Below are positions 8,925 through 17,797 of a stretch of DNA of 34,551 nt, piece by piece. Where the stretch lies: the NCBI GenBank assembly GCA_046582565.1, contig JAYGED010000180.1:1-34551 (forward strand), read 5' to 3'. This DNA comes from JAYGED01 sp046582565. Lineage in GTDB: Bacteria > Pseudomonadota > Alphaproteobacteria > JAAXGF01. A model generated the notes under the pieces. That model ran no database searches and was not told the DNA's origin. It saw only the letters and a list, made by a program, of their open reading frames with translations. The translations under genes were made by a program, and so were the position numbers. How positions within the stretch are numbered: position 1 is the first letter of the stretch; each line of letters begins with the position of its first letter.

Positions 8925-10163
8925 ATGAGCCAGATCGTTCTTGAAAATTGCACCCTGCTCGATTGCGCCGACGGCGCCATGCGGGCCGATGTGAACATTC
9001 TGATCGACGGCGAGCGCATCGCCGAGATCGACGAAGGGCGCCTCGGGGCCAAGGACGCCCAGCGCCTCGATATGGCCGGGCGCACGGTGATGCCGGGGCT
9101 GATGGACGCCCATGTCCATGTGACCTCGACCATGATGGACCTCAAGCGCAACGCCGAGGAACCGATGTCTCTCACCACGGCGCGCGCACAGCCGATCATG
9201 AAGGCCATGCTGGCGCGCGGCTTTACCACCGTGCGCGATGCCGGCGGCGCCGATTGGGGCATCGCGGCGGCGGTCGAGAACGGCCTGTTCGAAGGGCCGC
9301 GTCTGTTCTATTCGGGTCATGCCCTGAGCCAGACCGGCGGTCACGGCGATATGCGCCCGCGCGTCTGGAGCGGCGACATGTGCGCCTGCTGCATCGACAA
9401 CGCCAAGATGGCGATCGTCGTTGACGGTGTGCCAGAGGTACAGAAGGCGGCGCGGGAGCAACTCAAACGCGGCGCGACGCAGGTCAAGATCATGGCCTCG
9501 GGCGGTGTCGCTTCGCCGGATGACCCGGTGGATAATCTGCAATTTTCCGCCGACGAAATCAGCGCCGTCGTCTGGGAGGCGCGTTCCTGGCATCGCTATG
9601 TCATGGCGCATGCCTACACCGCCGAGGCCATCGACCGCATCGTCCGCCTCGGCGTTCGCTCCATCGAGCATGGCAACCTGGTCGACAAATCCACCGCCGA
9701 AACCATGGTCGAACACGGCGCCTTCATGGTGCCGACCCTGGTTGCCTACGAGGCGCTGCACAAGGAAGGCCGCCAATGGGGCATGCCCCAGGTCAGCCTG
9801 GATAAGATCGACTATGTGCGCGATGCCGGCCTGCGCTCCCTGGAAATCACCCGCGAGGCAGGGGTCAAGATGGGCTTCGGCACCGACCTGCTGGGCGAGT
9901 GCCACGGCTATCAGTCGGGCGAATTCTCGCGCCGCGCCGAGGTGCTCACCCCGTTGGAGATCATCCGGTCCGCCACCCTGGGCAATGCCGAGCTTTTCCA
10001 GCACGAGGGCAAGCTGGGCGTGATCGCGCCCGATGCCTACGCCGACCTGCTCGCCATCGACGGCAACCCGCTTGACGACTTAAGCCTGCTCGAAGGCCAG
10101 GGCAAGCATCTCGCCCTGATCATGAAAGGCGGGGTGATCTACAAGGATAATCTCAGCCCTTAA
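8925..10163 (+). CDS. Metal-dependent amidohydrolase (imidazolonepropionase / Xaa-Pro-dipeptidase-like, COG1228 type)
   Basis: The protein has 412 residues, with a GGAAGGA ribosome-binding site. It shows the complete binuclear set of the amidohydrolase superfamily: His63 and His65 (HVHVTSTM), a carboxylated-Lys candidate Lys188 (QVKIMASGG), His229 (MAHAYTAEA), His249 (SIEHGNL) and Asp321 (GTDLLGE). The small N- and C-terminal beta segments (PDAYADLLAIDGNPLDDLSL) complete the composite domain. Members hydrolyse cyclic amides, N-acyl amino acids or dipeptides with C-terminal proline or arginine; the exact substrate cannot be read from sequence. Its 3' end overlaps the convergent doeA gene by 11 bases. 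The neighbourhood favours an amino-acid or osmolyte derivative as substrate (inference). Confidence 0.88.
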   Translation: MSQIVLENCTLLDCADGAMRADVNILIDGERIAEIDEGRLGAKDAQRLDMAGRTVMPGLMDAHVHVTSTMMDLKRNAEEPMSLTTARAQPIMKAMLARGFTTVRDAGGADWGIAAAVENGLFEGPRLFYSGHALSQTGGHGDMRPRVWSGDMCACCIDNAKMAIVVDGVPEVQKAAREQLKRGATQVKIMASGGVASPDDPVDNLQFSADEISAVVWEARSWHRYVMAHAYTAEAIDRIVRLGVRSIEHGNLVDKSTAETMVEHGAFMVPTLVAYEALHKEGRQWGMPQVSLDKIDYVRDAGLRSLEITREAGVKMGFGTDLLGECHGYQSGEFSRRAEVLTPLEIIRSATLGNAELFQHEGKLGVIAPDAYADLLAIDGNPLDDLSLLEGQGKHLALIMKGGVIYKDNLSP

Positions 10164-11340
10164 CCAGCATCCGCCTCGGCACGCTGGCCAGACACTCAGC
10201 GCCGCCTTCGCCGATGACGATGCTTTCGGTGATCTCCAGGCCCCAGTCCGCCATCCACAAGCCGGTCATGAAGTGAAAGGTCATGTTGGGCCGAAGCTCC
10301 GTCTTGTCGCCGGCGCGCAAGGACATGGTGCGCTCGCCCCAGTCGGGTGGGTATGACAGGCCGATGGAATAGCCCGTGCGGCTGTCATTTTCGATGCCGT
10401 GGCGGGCCAGCACGGCGAAGAAAGCAGTGGCGATATCCTCGCATGTGTTGCCGGGGCGGGCCTTCTCCAGCCCTTCGTCCATGCCTTCGAGCACGGCCTT
10501 CTCCGCGTCCAGCAAGTCCTGATTGGGCGTGCCCAGAAAGATCGTTCGCGACAGCGGGCAGTGATAGCGTTTGTAGACCCCGGCGATTTCAAAGAAGGTC
10601 GCCTCGCCCTGGCGCAATGGCTTGTCGTCCCAGGTGAGATGGGGCGCCGAGGCGTCGGCGCCCGACGGCAGCAGGGGAACCAAGGCGGGATAATCGCCCC
10701 CCGCCCCATCGATGCCTCGAATGCCCGCGTCATAAATCTCGGCCACCAGATCGCATTTGCGCATGCCCACTTCGATCTTCTCGGCGATCCGCCCATGCAT
10801 CTTCTCGACGATTCGCGCCGCGGTGCGCATATAGCCAAGCTCCGCCTCGGACTTCACCGCGCGCTGCCAATTGACCAGAGCGGTGGCGTCGATGAACCGC
10901 GCCTTCGGCAGATGCTTGAGGAGGGCGGCATGGGCGGCGGCGCTATACCAGTAATTATCCATCTCGACGCCGATGGCGCACTTGTCCCAGCCGCGCTCGG
11001 CGATCACATGGCTGAGGAAATCCATCGGATGGCGCTCGGTCGATTGTACGTAATGATCGGCATAGCCGATGATGCGATCAGGGGCGAGATAGCAGGTCAG
11101 CTTGGCGCCGTTGGCGTCCTGGCCGCGCCCGTACCACAGCGGATCGCCCTCGGGCGGCACCAGCACGCATTGATGGACATAGAAGGACCAGCCGTCATAG
11201 CCGGTCAGCCAGGCCATGTTCGAGGGGTCCGAGACGATCAGCAGCTCGACCCCGGCGTTCGCCATGGCGGCGCGGGTCTTGGCCAGGCGGGCGGCGTATT
11301 CTTCCCTGGTGAAATTGAGGGTGACTTCAGACATCGGCAT
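10153..11340 (-). CDS. doeA: Ectoine hydrolase DoeA (M24/creatinase fold)
   Basis: This 395-residue protein shows the two-domain creatinase/prolidase fold. The N-terminal region, including PSNMAWLTGYDGWSFYVHQ and the downstream GRGQDANGAK and HYVQSTERHP, matches my memory of DoeA/EutD. That enzyme opens the ectoine ring to N-acetyl-diaminobutyrate, the first step of ectoine breakdown. Four of the five M24 metal ligands are replaced: Glu251, Pro262, Tyr324 and Met358 stand where Asp, Asp, His and Glu would be, and only Glu372 remains. That fits creatinase-type, metal-independent chemistry. The later steps (doeB, doeC, doeD) are not in the window. The gene diverges from betC across about 85 bases. 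A second in-frame ATG two codons in could be the true start. Confidence 0.8.
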   Translation of the reverse strand: MPMSEVTLNFTREEYAARLAKTRAAMANAGVELLIVSDPSNMAWLTGYDGWSFYVHQCVLVPPEGDPLWYGRGQDANGAKLTCYLAPDRIIGYADHYVQSTERHPMDFLSHVIAERGWDKCAIGVEMDNYWYSAAAHAALLKHLPKARFIDATALVNWQRAVKSEAELGYMRTAARIVEKMHGRIAEKIEVGMRKCDLVAEIYDAGIRGIDGAGGDYPALVPLLPSGADASAPHLTWDDKPLRQGEATFFEIAGVYKRYHCPLSRTIFLGTPNQDLLDAEKAVLEGMDEGLEKARPGNTCEDIATAFFAVLARHGIENDSRTGYSIGLSYPPDWGERTMSLRAGDKTELRPNMTFHFMTGLWMADWGLEITESIVIGEGGAECLASVPRRMLVKG

Positions 11341-11424
11341 CGTGCTCTGGTGCGAGGAAAGGCCTTGCCACGGTAATCTGCTGAGGCGCTAAATCAAGGA
11401 AACTTGTCGTGGGGAGGCCACGGG

Positions 11425-12948
11425 GTGGCGAAACGTCCCAATATTCTGTTCATCATGGTCGATCAGCTGGCGGCCTCGGCCCTGCCCGCCTATGGTCATG
11501 CGCTGGTCCAGGCGCCAACTATCGACCGTCTGGCCGCGGGCGGTGTGCTGTTTGAGTCCGCCTATTGCAATTTTCCGATCTGCGCGCCGTCGCGCTTCTC
11601 GCTGTTGTCCGGGCAGTTGGCGTCACGCATCGGCGCCTTCGATAATGCCGCCGAGTTTTCCGCCGCCACCCCGACGATCGCCCATCGCTTGCGCAGAATG
11701 GGCTATCGCACCCTGGTCGGCGGCAAGATGCATTTCGTCGGGCCCGACCAGCTGCACGGCTTCGAGGAACGCTTCACCACGGACATCTATCCGGCGGATT
11801 TCGGCTGGACGCCGAGCTGGCGCGCCCCCGATGAGCGCTTCGAGTGGTTCCACAGCATGCTCAATGTGGTCGAGGCCGGGCCGTGCCGGCGCAGCTTGCA
11901 AATCGACTTCGACGACGAAGTGGCGTTCGCCGCCACTCGTAAAATTTACGATCTCGCCCGCGACGACGACGAGCGGCCGTTTTTCCTGATGGTTTCCTTC
12001 AGCCATCCCCACGACCCCTACAATGCAACGCAGGCCTATTGGGACCGCTACGATGCCGACGCCATCCCCCTGCCCGCCGTGGGGCCGATCCCGCCCGAGG
12101 CGCGCGACCCCCATAGCCAGCGCCTCTATGAGAACTACGACCGTGGCGACCATCGCGTCACCGAGGATCACATCCGGGGCGCGCGCCGCGCCTATTACGC
12201 CATGATCTCCTATGTGGACGACAAGATCGCCGAGCTGATGGCGACGCTGGATGCGGCCGGCCTGGCCGAGCAGACCATCATCGTGCTGACTTCGGATCAC
12301 GGCGACATGCTCGGCGAGCGCGGCCTCTGGTACAAGATGAACTTCTTCGAGGATTCAGCGCGGGTGCCGCTGATCATCCATGCCCCCGAACGCTTTCAGC
12401 CCCGGCGGGTGGCTGAGAATGTCTCCCTGGTCGATCTTCTTCCCACCTTTCTCGATCTTGCAGGCGGCGAGGCGCCGGCTCTCGACGGCCATAGCCTCAC
12501 GCCCCTGATGGCGGGCGATAGGGCAGGCTGGCCGGACACGGTGCTCGGCGAATACACCGCCGAAGCCTCCATCGCGCCGATCTTCATGGTGCGCAGCGGA
12601 CCCTATAAATACATCGCCTGCGCCGCCGATCCGGCCCAGCTCTATGACCTCGCCGCCGACCCCCGGGAGCGGGTCAATCTGGCCGGCGATCCGGCCCATA
12701 GGGAGGCCGAGCGCGCCCTCGCCGCCCTGGTGGCCGAGACCTGGGATGCTGACGCCATGACCGCCCAGGTGATCGAGAGCCAGGACCGCCGCCGGCTGGT
12801 GTTCGACGCGCTGATGACCGGCGAGCGCAGCCTGTGGGACTACCGCACGCCACGGGACGATTCGAAAGACTATATCCGCAACACCGGCGCGCTCTACGAT
12901 ACGGAGCGCCGCGCCCGCCTGCCAAAACCCCATGGAGACGACCAATGA
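11425..12948 (+). CDS. betC: Choline-sulfatase BetC
   Basis: The protein has 507 residues from the GTG at 11425, which is preceded by GGGGAGG; an in-frame TTG at 11404 lacks such a site. It hydrolyses choline-O-sulfate to choline and sulfate in the cytoplasm. The sulfatase signature CAPSRFSLLSG places the formylglycine-forming Cys at residue 53 and Arg at 57. Metal ligands appear in ILFIMVDQ and TSDHGDMLGERG. The tail WDYRTPRDDSKDYIRNT matches the choline-sulfatase C-terminal domain, which separates BetC from other sulfatases. Length fits the family (about 500). The betI/betA/betB genes that would convert the choline are absent here. The stop overlaps the next start in ATGA. Confidence 0.92.
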   Translation: MAKRPNILFIMVDQLAASALPAYGHALVQAPTIDRLAAGGVLFESAYCNFPICAPSRFSLLSGQLASRIGAFDNAAEFSAATPTIAHRLRRMGYRTLVGGKMHFVGPDQLHGFEERFTTDIYPADFGWTPSWRAPDERFEWFHSMLNVVEAGPCRRSLQIDFDDEVAFAATRKIYDLARDDDERPFFLMVSFSHPHDPYNATQAYWDRYDADAIPLPAVGPIPPEARDPHSQRLYENYDRGDHRVTEDHIRGARRAYYAMISYVDDKIAELMATLDAAGLAEQTIIVLTSDHGDMLGERGLWYKMNFFEDSARVPLIIHAPERFQPRRVAENVSLVDLLPTFLDLAGGEAPALDGHSLTPLMAGDRAGWPDTVLGEYTAEASIAPIFMVRSGPYKYIACAADPAQLYDLAADPRERVNLAGDPAHREAERALAALVAETWDADAMTAQVIESQDRRRLVFDALMTGERSLWDYRTPRDDSKDYIRNTGALYDTERRARLPKPHGDDQ

Positions 12949-14111
12949 CACCACCGCGCGGTTTCCCAACCAGTGAATTCGAGGCGCGTCTGGCGCGCGC
13001 GCAAGCGATGATGGCGGACACCGGCCACGATGCCCTGCTGCTCACCCGAGAGGTCGACGTGCGTTATTTCTCGGGCTTCCTGACCCAATTCTGGGAAAGC
13101 CCGACCCGGCCCTGGTTCCTGGTGCTGCCGAGCGCCGGCAAACCGGTTGCCGTGATCCCGGCCATCGGCGAGGTCTGCATGATGCGGGCGGGCTGGGTCG
13201 AGGATATCCGAACCTGGTCGTCACCCGCCCCAATCGACGACGGCGTCTCCCTGTTGGCCGCCACCCTGACCGAGCTGGCCGGGCCCTCGGGCGCCATCGG
13301 CCTGCCCATGGGCCGCGAGACTCACCTGCGCATGCCCTTGGCGGATTATGACGAGCTGCGTGGCAAACTCCCCGGCGCCACCTTCAGCGACGGGACCGAT
13401 ATCGTTAAGTCCCTGCGCATGGTGAAATCGGAATTGGAAATCGCCAAGATCGCCCATGTCTGCGGCCTGGTCTCGGATACATTCGACCAGGCCGCCACCC
13501 TGTTCGCCGTCGGCCAGAGCGATGTGGATGCCTGCCGGGCCTTCAAGATCGAATGCCTTAACCGCGGCGTGGATGATGTCTCCTATGTGGCCTGGGGCGT
13601 CGGGCCGAGCGGCTATGACGACATCATCTCACGGCCCTCGGGCCGCTTGATCGCGAAGGGCGATGTGATGATCCTCGATACGGGCTGTGTGTATGACGGC
13701 TATTTCAGCGATTTCGACCGCAATTATGCCTTCGGCGATGCCGGTGACGAGGCGCGCCGCGCCTATGAGACAGTCTATCGCGCCACCGACGCCGGCCTCG
13801 CCCTGGCCCGGCCGGGGACAACCTGCGCCGAGCTGTTCGGCGCCATGCAGGCGGTGCTCGATGAGGGCGGCGCCATGGGCAACGATGTCGGCCGCCTGGG
13901 CCACGGCCTCGGCTGCCAATTGACCGAATGGCCGTCCCATACGGATTTCGACACCACGGTCCTCGCCCCCGGCATGGTGATCACCCTGGAGCCCGGCATG
14001 CTGTTCGCGCCCGGCTGCATGATGGTGCATGAGGAAAATATCGTGATCCGCGAAGGCCCCCCGCAACTCCTCAGCCGCCGCGCCGCACCCGAGCTTCCGG
14101 TTATCGGCTAG
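12945..14111 (+). CDS. M24-family metallopeptidase (Xaa-Pro dipeptidase-like)
   Basis: The protein has 388 residues; its ATG overlaps the betC stop (ATGA), so translation is probably coupled. The N-terminal creatinase domain covers about 1-155 and the catalytic pita-bread domain about 165-385. All five metal ligands of M24 peptidases are seen: Asp245 (LDTG), Asp256 (SDFDR), His320 (LGHGLG), Glu349 (LEPGM) and Glu364 (VHEEN; Glu363 is next to it). It is therefore expected to be a working di-metal hydrolase, unlike its metal-ligand-poor relative DoeA on the other side of betC. The substrate may be a proline-containing dipeptide or another small amide. The longer open frame beginning at 12834 runs inside betC and is rejected. 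Confidence 0.85.
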   Translation: MTPPRGFPTSEFEARLARAQAMMADTGHDALLLTREVDVRYFSGFLTQFWESPTRPWFLVLPSAGKPVAVIPAIGEVCMMRAGWVEDIRTWSSPAPIDDGVSLLAATLTELAGPSGAIGLPMGRETHLRMPLADYDELRGKLPGATFSDGTDIVKSLRMVKSELEIAKIAHVCGLVSDTFDQAATLFAVGQSDVDACRAFKIECLNRGVDDVSYVAWGVGPSGYDDIISRPSGRLIAKGDVMILDTGCVYDGYFSDFDRNYAFGDAGDEARRAYETVYRATDAGLALARPGTTCAELFGAMQAVLDEGGAMGNDVGRLGHGLGCQLTEWPSHTDFDTTVLAPGMVITLEPGMLFAPGCMMVHEENIVIREGPPQLLSRRAAPELPVIG

Positions 14112-14117
14112 ATTAAA

Positions 14118-14744
14118 ATGGACCGGTCGTTTTTTTGGGACAAGATTGCCAATCGCTATTCGAAGCAGCCGGTTGCCGATGAAGCGGCTTACCAGAAAAA
14201 ACTAAAGGTCACCCGGGAGTATCTTCAACCGGACATGGAGGTGTTGGAGTTTGGCTGTGGGACAGGTTCGACCGCCATCGCCCACGCTGCCTATGTGAAA
14301 CATATTCAAGCCATCGATATTTCATCGAGAATGATTGAAATAGCCGAACGAAAAGCAGCCGCGGAAAATATCAGGAATGTTACGTTTAGCCGATCGACCA
14401 TCGATGAATTCAGGGTGCCCGATCAGACCTTGGATGCGGTATTGGGGCTCAGTATTCTGCACCTGCTGGACAACAAGGAAGAGGTGATTGCAAAGGTTTA
14501 TAAGATGCTCAATCCGGGCGGTGTTTTCGTCACCAGCACAGCTTGCATCGGCGACACCATGAAGTTTATTAAGTTCATTGCGCCGGTTGGCAGGTTCTTT
14601 GGTCTGATAATCAAGACCTTTACCACGCAAGAACTGCAAGCAAGCTTGACCGATGCCGGTTTTAAGATTTGCTACCGATGGAACCCGGGCAAGGGCAAAT
14701 CACTGTTCATTGTGGCGAAAAAGCCTGAACTCGCCGAAGGATAA
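14118..14744 (+). CDS. Class I SAM-dependent methyltransferase
   Basis: The protein has 208 residues. Motif I VLEFGCGTGS, the acidic strand-2 end IQAIDISSRM and motif IV/post motifs (LDAVLGLSILHLL, LNPGGVFV) define a class I methyltransferase. The C-terminus has a hydrophobic stretch around FIKFIAPVGRFFGLIIK that may touch a membrane or a lipid-like substrate (inference). The start lies only six bases after the M24 stop, so it is probably in the betC-M24 transcript, though the ribosome-binding site is poor. The gene is visibly richer in A/T (AAA, ATT, TTT codons) than its neighbours, a hint of separate origin. The methyl acceptor is unknown. Confidence 0.82.
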   Translation: MDRSFFWDKIANRYSKQPVADEAAYQKKLKVTREYLQPDMEVLEFGCGTGSTAIAHAAYVKHIQAIDISSRMIEIAERKAAAENIRNVTFSRSTIDEFRVPDQTLDAVLGLSILHLLDNKEEVIAKVYKMLNPGGVFVTSTACIGDTMKFIKFIAPVGRFFGLIIKTFTTQELQASLTDAGFKICYRWNPGKGKSLFIVAKKPELAEG

Positions 14745-14768
14745 TCGTAGAAATCTAGTCAGTGGGAT

Positions 14769-15722
14769 TTAAGCCTGGCCGCCCACCTCATAACCCGGCT
14801 CTTCGGATTCGTCGTCGGTCATTTCGGCGGGAAAGCCGTCGGCGAGGATTTCGACGCCGCAGGCGTCTTCCAGGCGGCGGATGATGTTCGGCGACCATTC
14901 CCGGCCGCCGTAGCGTTTGGCGCCATCCTTGAAGATATCGCACAGCAGGGGCGAGACCTCCAGGGGCGCGCCGGCGCGGTCGGCCACCGCCTGAAACAGG
15001 CCGATGTCCTTGACCACCAGATCCATGGTGAAGTTGATGTCGCGGCTGCCGTTGAGGATGACCTGTGACTCGGTCTCATGGACGAAGCTGTTGCCCGAGG
15101 ATATGCGGATCGCCTCATAGGTGGTGGCCAGGTCCATGCCGGCCAGCTTCGCGGTCACCAGCGCCTCGCAAAGGGTCACCAGATTGGCCGTCGCCAGATA
15201 GTTGGTGACCACCTTGAGAATCGATGCCGAACCGAGCGGTCCGGTATGCAGAATGCGCCGGCCCATGGCGCTCAGGGCGGGAAAGGCGGCCTCGAAGGTC
15301 GCCCGCTCACAGCCCGCGAAGATGGCGATATTGCCCGTGGCGGCCCGGTGGCAGCCGCCGGACACCGGGCAATCGATGGGTTGGGCGCCCTTGGCCATGA
15401 CAGCGGCCCCGAGGCGCTTGACCTCGGCTTCGTCGGTGGTGCTCATCTCGGCCCAGATTTTGCCCGCCGAGAGCCCGGCGAGGATACCGTCCTCGGCCTC
15501 CATCACCTGGGCGCTGGCCGCCGGGGACGGCAGGCAAGTGATGATCATATCGACCGCCTCGGCCATCTCCTTGGGGTTGTCCGCCCAGGCGCCGCCGCCA
15601 TCGAGCAAGGCTTGCGCCGGCCCCTTCTCGAGATCGCGAACCGTCAGGTCGAAGCCGTTGCGCAGCAGGCTGCCGGCCAGCTTACCGCCCACATTGCCGA
15701 GGCCGATGAAGCCTATTTTCAT
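14769..15722 (-). CDS. 3-hydroxyisobutyrate-dehydrogenase family NAD(P)-dependent oxidoreductase
   Basis: The protein has 317 residues with an AAGGGAA site ahead of the ATG. The beta-hydroxyacid dehydrogenase signature IGFIGLGNVGGKLAGSLL opens the Rossmann domain. The substrate loop CPVSGG and the catalytic segment ASILKVVTNYL, with Lys and Asn spaced as in the family, follow. A C-terminal extension of about 25 residues rich in Glu/Asp goes beyond the usual family length (about 290-300). Members oxidise 3-hydroxyisobutyrate, tartronate semialdehyde reduction products or similar beta-hydroxyacids. It follows the TauD-like gene by 33 bases on the same strand and is likely co-transcribed with it, suggesting oxidation of a hydroxylated product (inference). 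Confidence 0.85.
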   Translation of the reverse strand: MKIGFIGLGNVGGKLAGSLLRNGFDLTVRDLEKGPAQALLDGGGAWADNPKEMAEAVDMIITCLPSPAASAQVMEAEDGILAGLSAGKIWAEMSTTDEAEVKRLGAAVMAKGAQPIDCPVSGGCHRAATGNIAIFAGCERATFEAAFPALSAMGRRILHTGPLGSASILKVVTNYLATANLVTLCEALVTAKLAGMDLATTYEAIRISSGNSFVHETESQVILNGSRDINFTMDLVVKDIGLFQAVADRAGAPLEVSPLLCDIFKDGAKRYGGREWSPNIIRRLEDACGVEILADGFPAEMTDDESEEPGYEVGGQA

Positions 15723-15755
15723 GGCGGCGTTCCCTTCATCTTTAATTAAAGATGT

Positions 15756-16721
15756 TTAGCCGTGATAGAAGGCGCGGCCCTGATGGCGCACCCAGAGCCG
15801 GACGAGATGGCGCTTTTGCGCTGGATCCGGCCCGTCCTCATAGGCCGTGCGGCGATGGCCGAGGCGGCGATTGTTGACGATCTGAATTTGCCCACGCTCG
15901 AAGTCGAAAACCTTGCCCAGGCCGGGCTGTTCCATGACCTCACCGATGGCGGCGAGCGCCGCCTTTCCGGTCTCGTCCATCTCCTCGCCGGCCATGACAT
16001 AGCCCTGGTGATTGAGCTCGGAAGACAGAGCGACGCGCAGGGTCTCGCCGTCGTAATCGAAGACGATCTGGCGCGCTATGGGGCTGTCGTTGGGCGCGTG
16101 CTCGCGCTGGCGATCGACATGAAACGGCTGATAAAGCCGGGCCAGCAGGTCACGGTCCTTTTCCAACAGATGATTATGGACAGAATCAAAGGTGATCAGC
16201 CCACTGATGCCACCGATTTTAGCCGGTTGCAGACACAGCATCGCCACATAATCGGGCGGCAGGCCGAAGCAGTTATCCGTGTGATAGCCCTGGCTCTGGT
16301 TTGTTTTCGAGCCGCGTACACCGTTGCCGGCTGCGGCTTTGCGCCCGGTGTCGGTGACATCATAGACCATGGCGCCGGCCCATTTTTGGGCAACGATCGG
16401 CCCGCATAGGGAGATCAGCAGCCAATAGAGCTTGGTCGCCGTCGCCGGCTCGAAATCGTCAAGCGGCATCCGGTCGATGATGGCGAAGCCCAGGCCGCTA
16501 TCCAGGGTCTGCCTGACCGACGCCATGACCTCGCGGCACCGGGGCATGGGAAAATCATCCGCGCTCAGGGCCTCGACGGGCAGCGGGTTGGCCTCCAGTT
16601 CAGCCGCCAGGGCGCGAAGCTCGGCAAGGCATTCATCAGACAGCTCGATCTTGCCGTCATTGGCCATCAGGGTCTCAGCCTCCCAGCTCATGGGGCCCGT
16701 CGCCATGGTCTCGCGGATCAT
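15756..16721 (-). CDS. TauD/TfdA-family Fe(II)/2-oxoglutarate dioxygenase
   Basis: The protein has 321 residues; the ATG at 16721 has GGAAGGGAAGG ahead of it. The iron-binding triad is visible: His147 and Asp149 in GYHTDN, and His289 in LGHRRTAYED. Arg308 in RHLVRLW is the likely 2-oxoglutarate anchor. These features define the TauD/TfdA (clavaminate-synthase-like) family, which hydroxylates small molecules such as taurine, trimethyllysine, gamma-butyrobetaine or amino acids. The substrate is not evident. It sits between a LysR regulator and a beta-hydroxyacid dehydrogenase, all on the minus strand with short gaps (65 and 33 bases), so the three probably form one regulated unit. Confidence 0.85.
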   Translation of the reverse strand: MIRETMATGPMSWEAETLMANDGKIELSDECLAELRALAAELEANPLPVEALSADDFPMPRCREVMASVRQTLDSGLGFAIIDRMPLDDFEPATATKLYWLLISLCGPIVAQKWAGAMVYDVTDTGRKAAAGNGVRGSKTNQSQGYHTDNCFGLPPDYVAMLCLQPAKIGGISGLITFDSVHNHLLEKDRDLLARLYQPFHVDRQREHAPNDSPIARQIVFDYDGETLRVALSSELNHQGYVMAGEEMDETGKAALAAIGEVMEQPGLGKVFDFERGQIQIVNNRRLGHRRTAYEDGPDPAQKRHLVRLWVRHQGRAFYHG

Positions 16722-16786
16722 TGGGCCTTCCCTTCCAGAACCATCTTTCGAAAGTGACAGTGTATAGCTTTTTGGGTGGTAGCGGA

Positions 16787-17692
16787 TCAGTGGCGTGAAG
16801 TCACGGCGCCTGTTGCGGCCTCTGCAAAAACCCAGTTCCGAAATGCGGCAATGCGCGGGAGATTGGTCCGGCTTTCCGAGCAGGTGAGCGAATAGACAAC
16901 CTTTGGCGGGGTTTCCAGATCAAATAATTTTATCAGTGTGCCATTGGCGATCTCGTCGTTGATGAGGGCGCCATAGGCGAGCGCCACCCCCTGGCCTTCC
17001 TCCGCGGCTGTCATGGTCAAGTCACAATGAGAAAATCGGGGACCGCTAATCTTTTTCGGCAGCTTGCTGTTGGCGCATAAGAACCATGTTTCCCAATCGT
17101 CCCCGACGAGATCACGCAACAAGGTCACCCGTGCCAGGTCTTCAGGCTTTTCAATGGCCACCCCCGTGGTCAGCATCTTGGTGCTGCAGACAGGAAATCG
17201 GGCCGATGTCAAAAAAGAATCAACCCGGAACCCCGCCATAGGCTCCTGCCCATACTGGATCAGAATATCGACACCATCGCTGGGGAAATACATCGGGTCA
17301 GCCGTCGTGGTTACTTCCAGCTCGATCTCCGGATGGGCGCTGTTGAAACTGTCCATACGCGGCAGCAGCCATCGAGTGGTAAATCCCGGCGTGGCGCGAA
17401 CCGAAAGCGGCCCAGCGGTATCGACTCCCCTGATGCGTTCCGTCGAGGCGTTCAAATGATCAAGAATCATGTTCAAGTCGCCGAAATAGTCCGCCCCGCA
17501 ACGGGTCAATTCCACGCCCTGGGCTTTTCGGTGAAACAGAGAGGCGCCGAGAAACGCCTCCAGCCCTTTCACCTGATGGCTGATTGCAGACTGTGTGACG
17601 CAGAGCTCTTCGGCCGCAGCCTTGAAGCTTTGATGCCGGGCGGCGGCTTCGAACGCACGCACTGCTGGGAAGGGCGGTAAATTGCGTACCAT
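16787..17692 (-). CDS. LysR-family transcriptional regulator (GcvA-like)
   Basis: The protein has 301 residues. The N-terminal winged helix-turn-helix is at about residues 5-65 (LPPFPAVRAFEAAARHQSFK, then AAAEELCVTQSAISHQVK), the usual LysR signature with a GcvA-like start. A substrate-binding periplasmic-type domain follows to the end. An AAAGGAA site lies a little far (12 bases) from the ATG. It lies immediately upstream of the dioxygenase/dehydrogenase pair on the same strand and divergent from the cupin gene across about 105 bases. Either could be its target. The effector is unknown. Confidence 0.88.
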   Translation of the reverse strand: MVRNLPPFPAVRAFEAAARHQSFKAAAEELCVTQSAISHQVKGLEAFLGASLFHRKAQGVELTRCGADYFGDLNMILDHLNASTERIRGVDTAGPLSVRATPGFTTRWLLPRMDSFNSAHPEIELEVTTTADPMYFPSDGVDILIQYGQEPMAGFRVDSFLTSARFPVCSTKMLTTGVAIEKPEDLARVTLLRDLVGDDWETWFLCANSKLPKKISGPRFSHCDLTMTAAEEGQGVALAYGALINDEIANGTLIKLFDLETPPKVVYSLTCSESRTNLPRIAAFRNWVFAEAATGAVTSRH

Positions 17693-17797
17693 GCGACGTG
17701 AATTCCTTTCATGTCACCGTGAAATACTATCATTTGCTCGCCCGTCTGAACCACTTCTACCATGGCCTGAGTGTTCAACCAAGCTATGGAGGCAGCA

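Noticed and set aside
10399..11376. Plus-strand open frame antisense to doeA
   Set aside because: The doeA frame has clear family motifs along its length; the antisense frame has none.
12834..12944. Longer start for the M24 peptidase within betC
   Set aside because: The ATG at 12945 overlaps the betC stop and gives a protein with the expected N-terminus.
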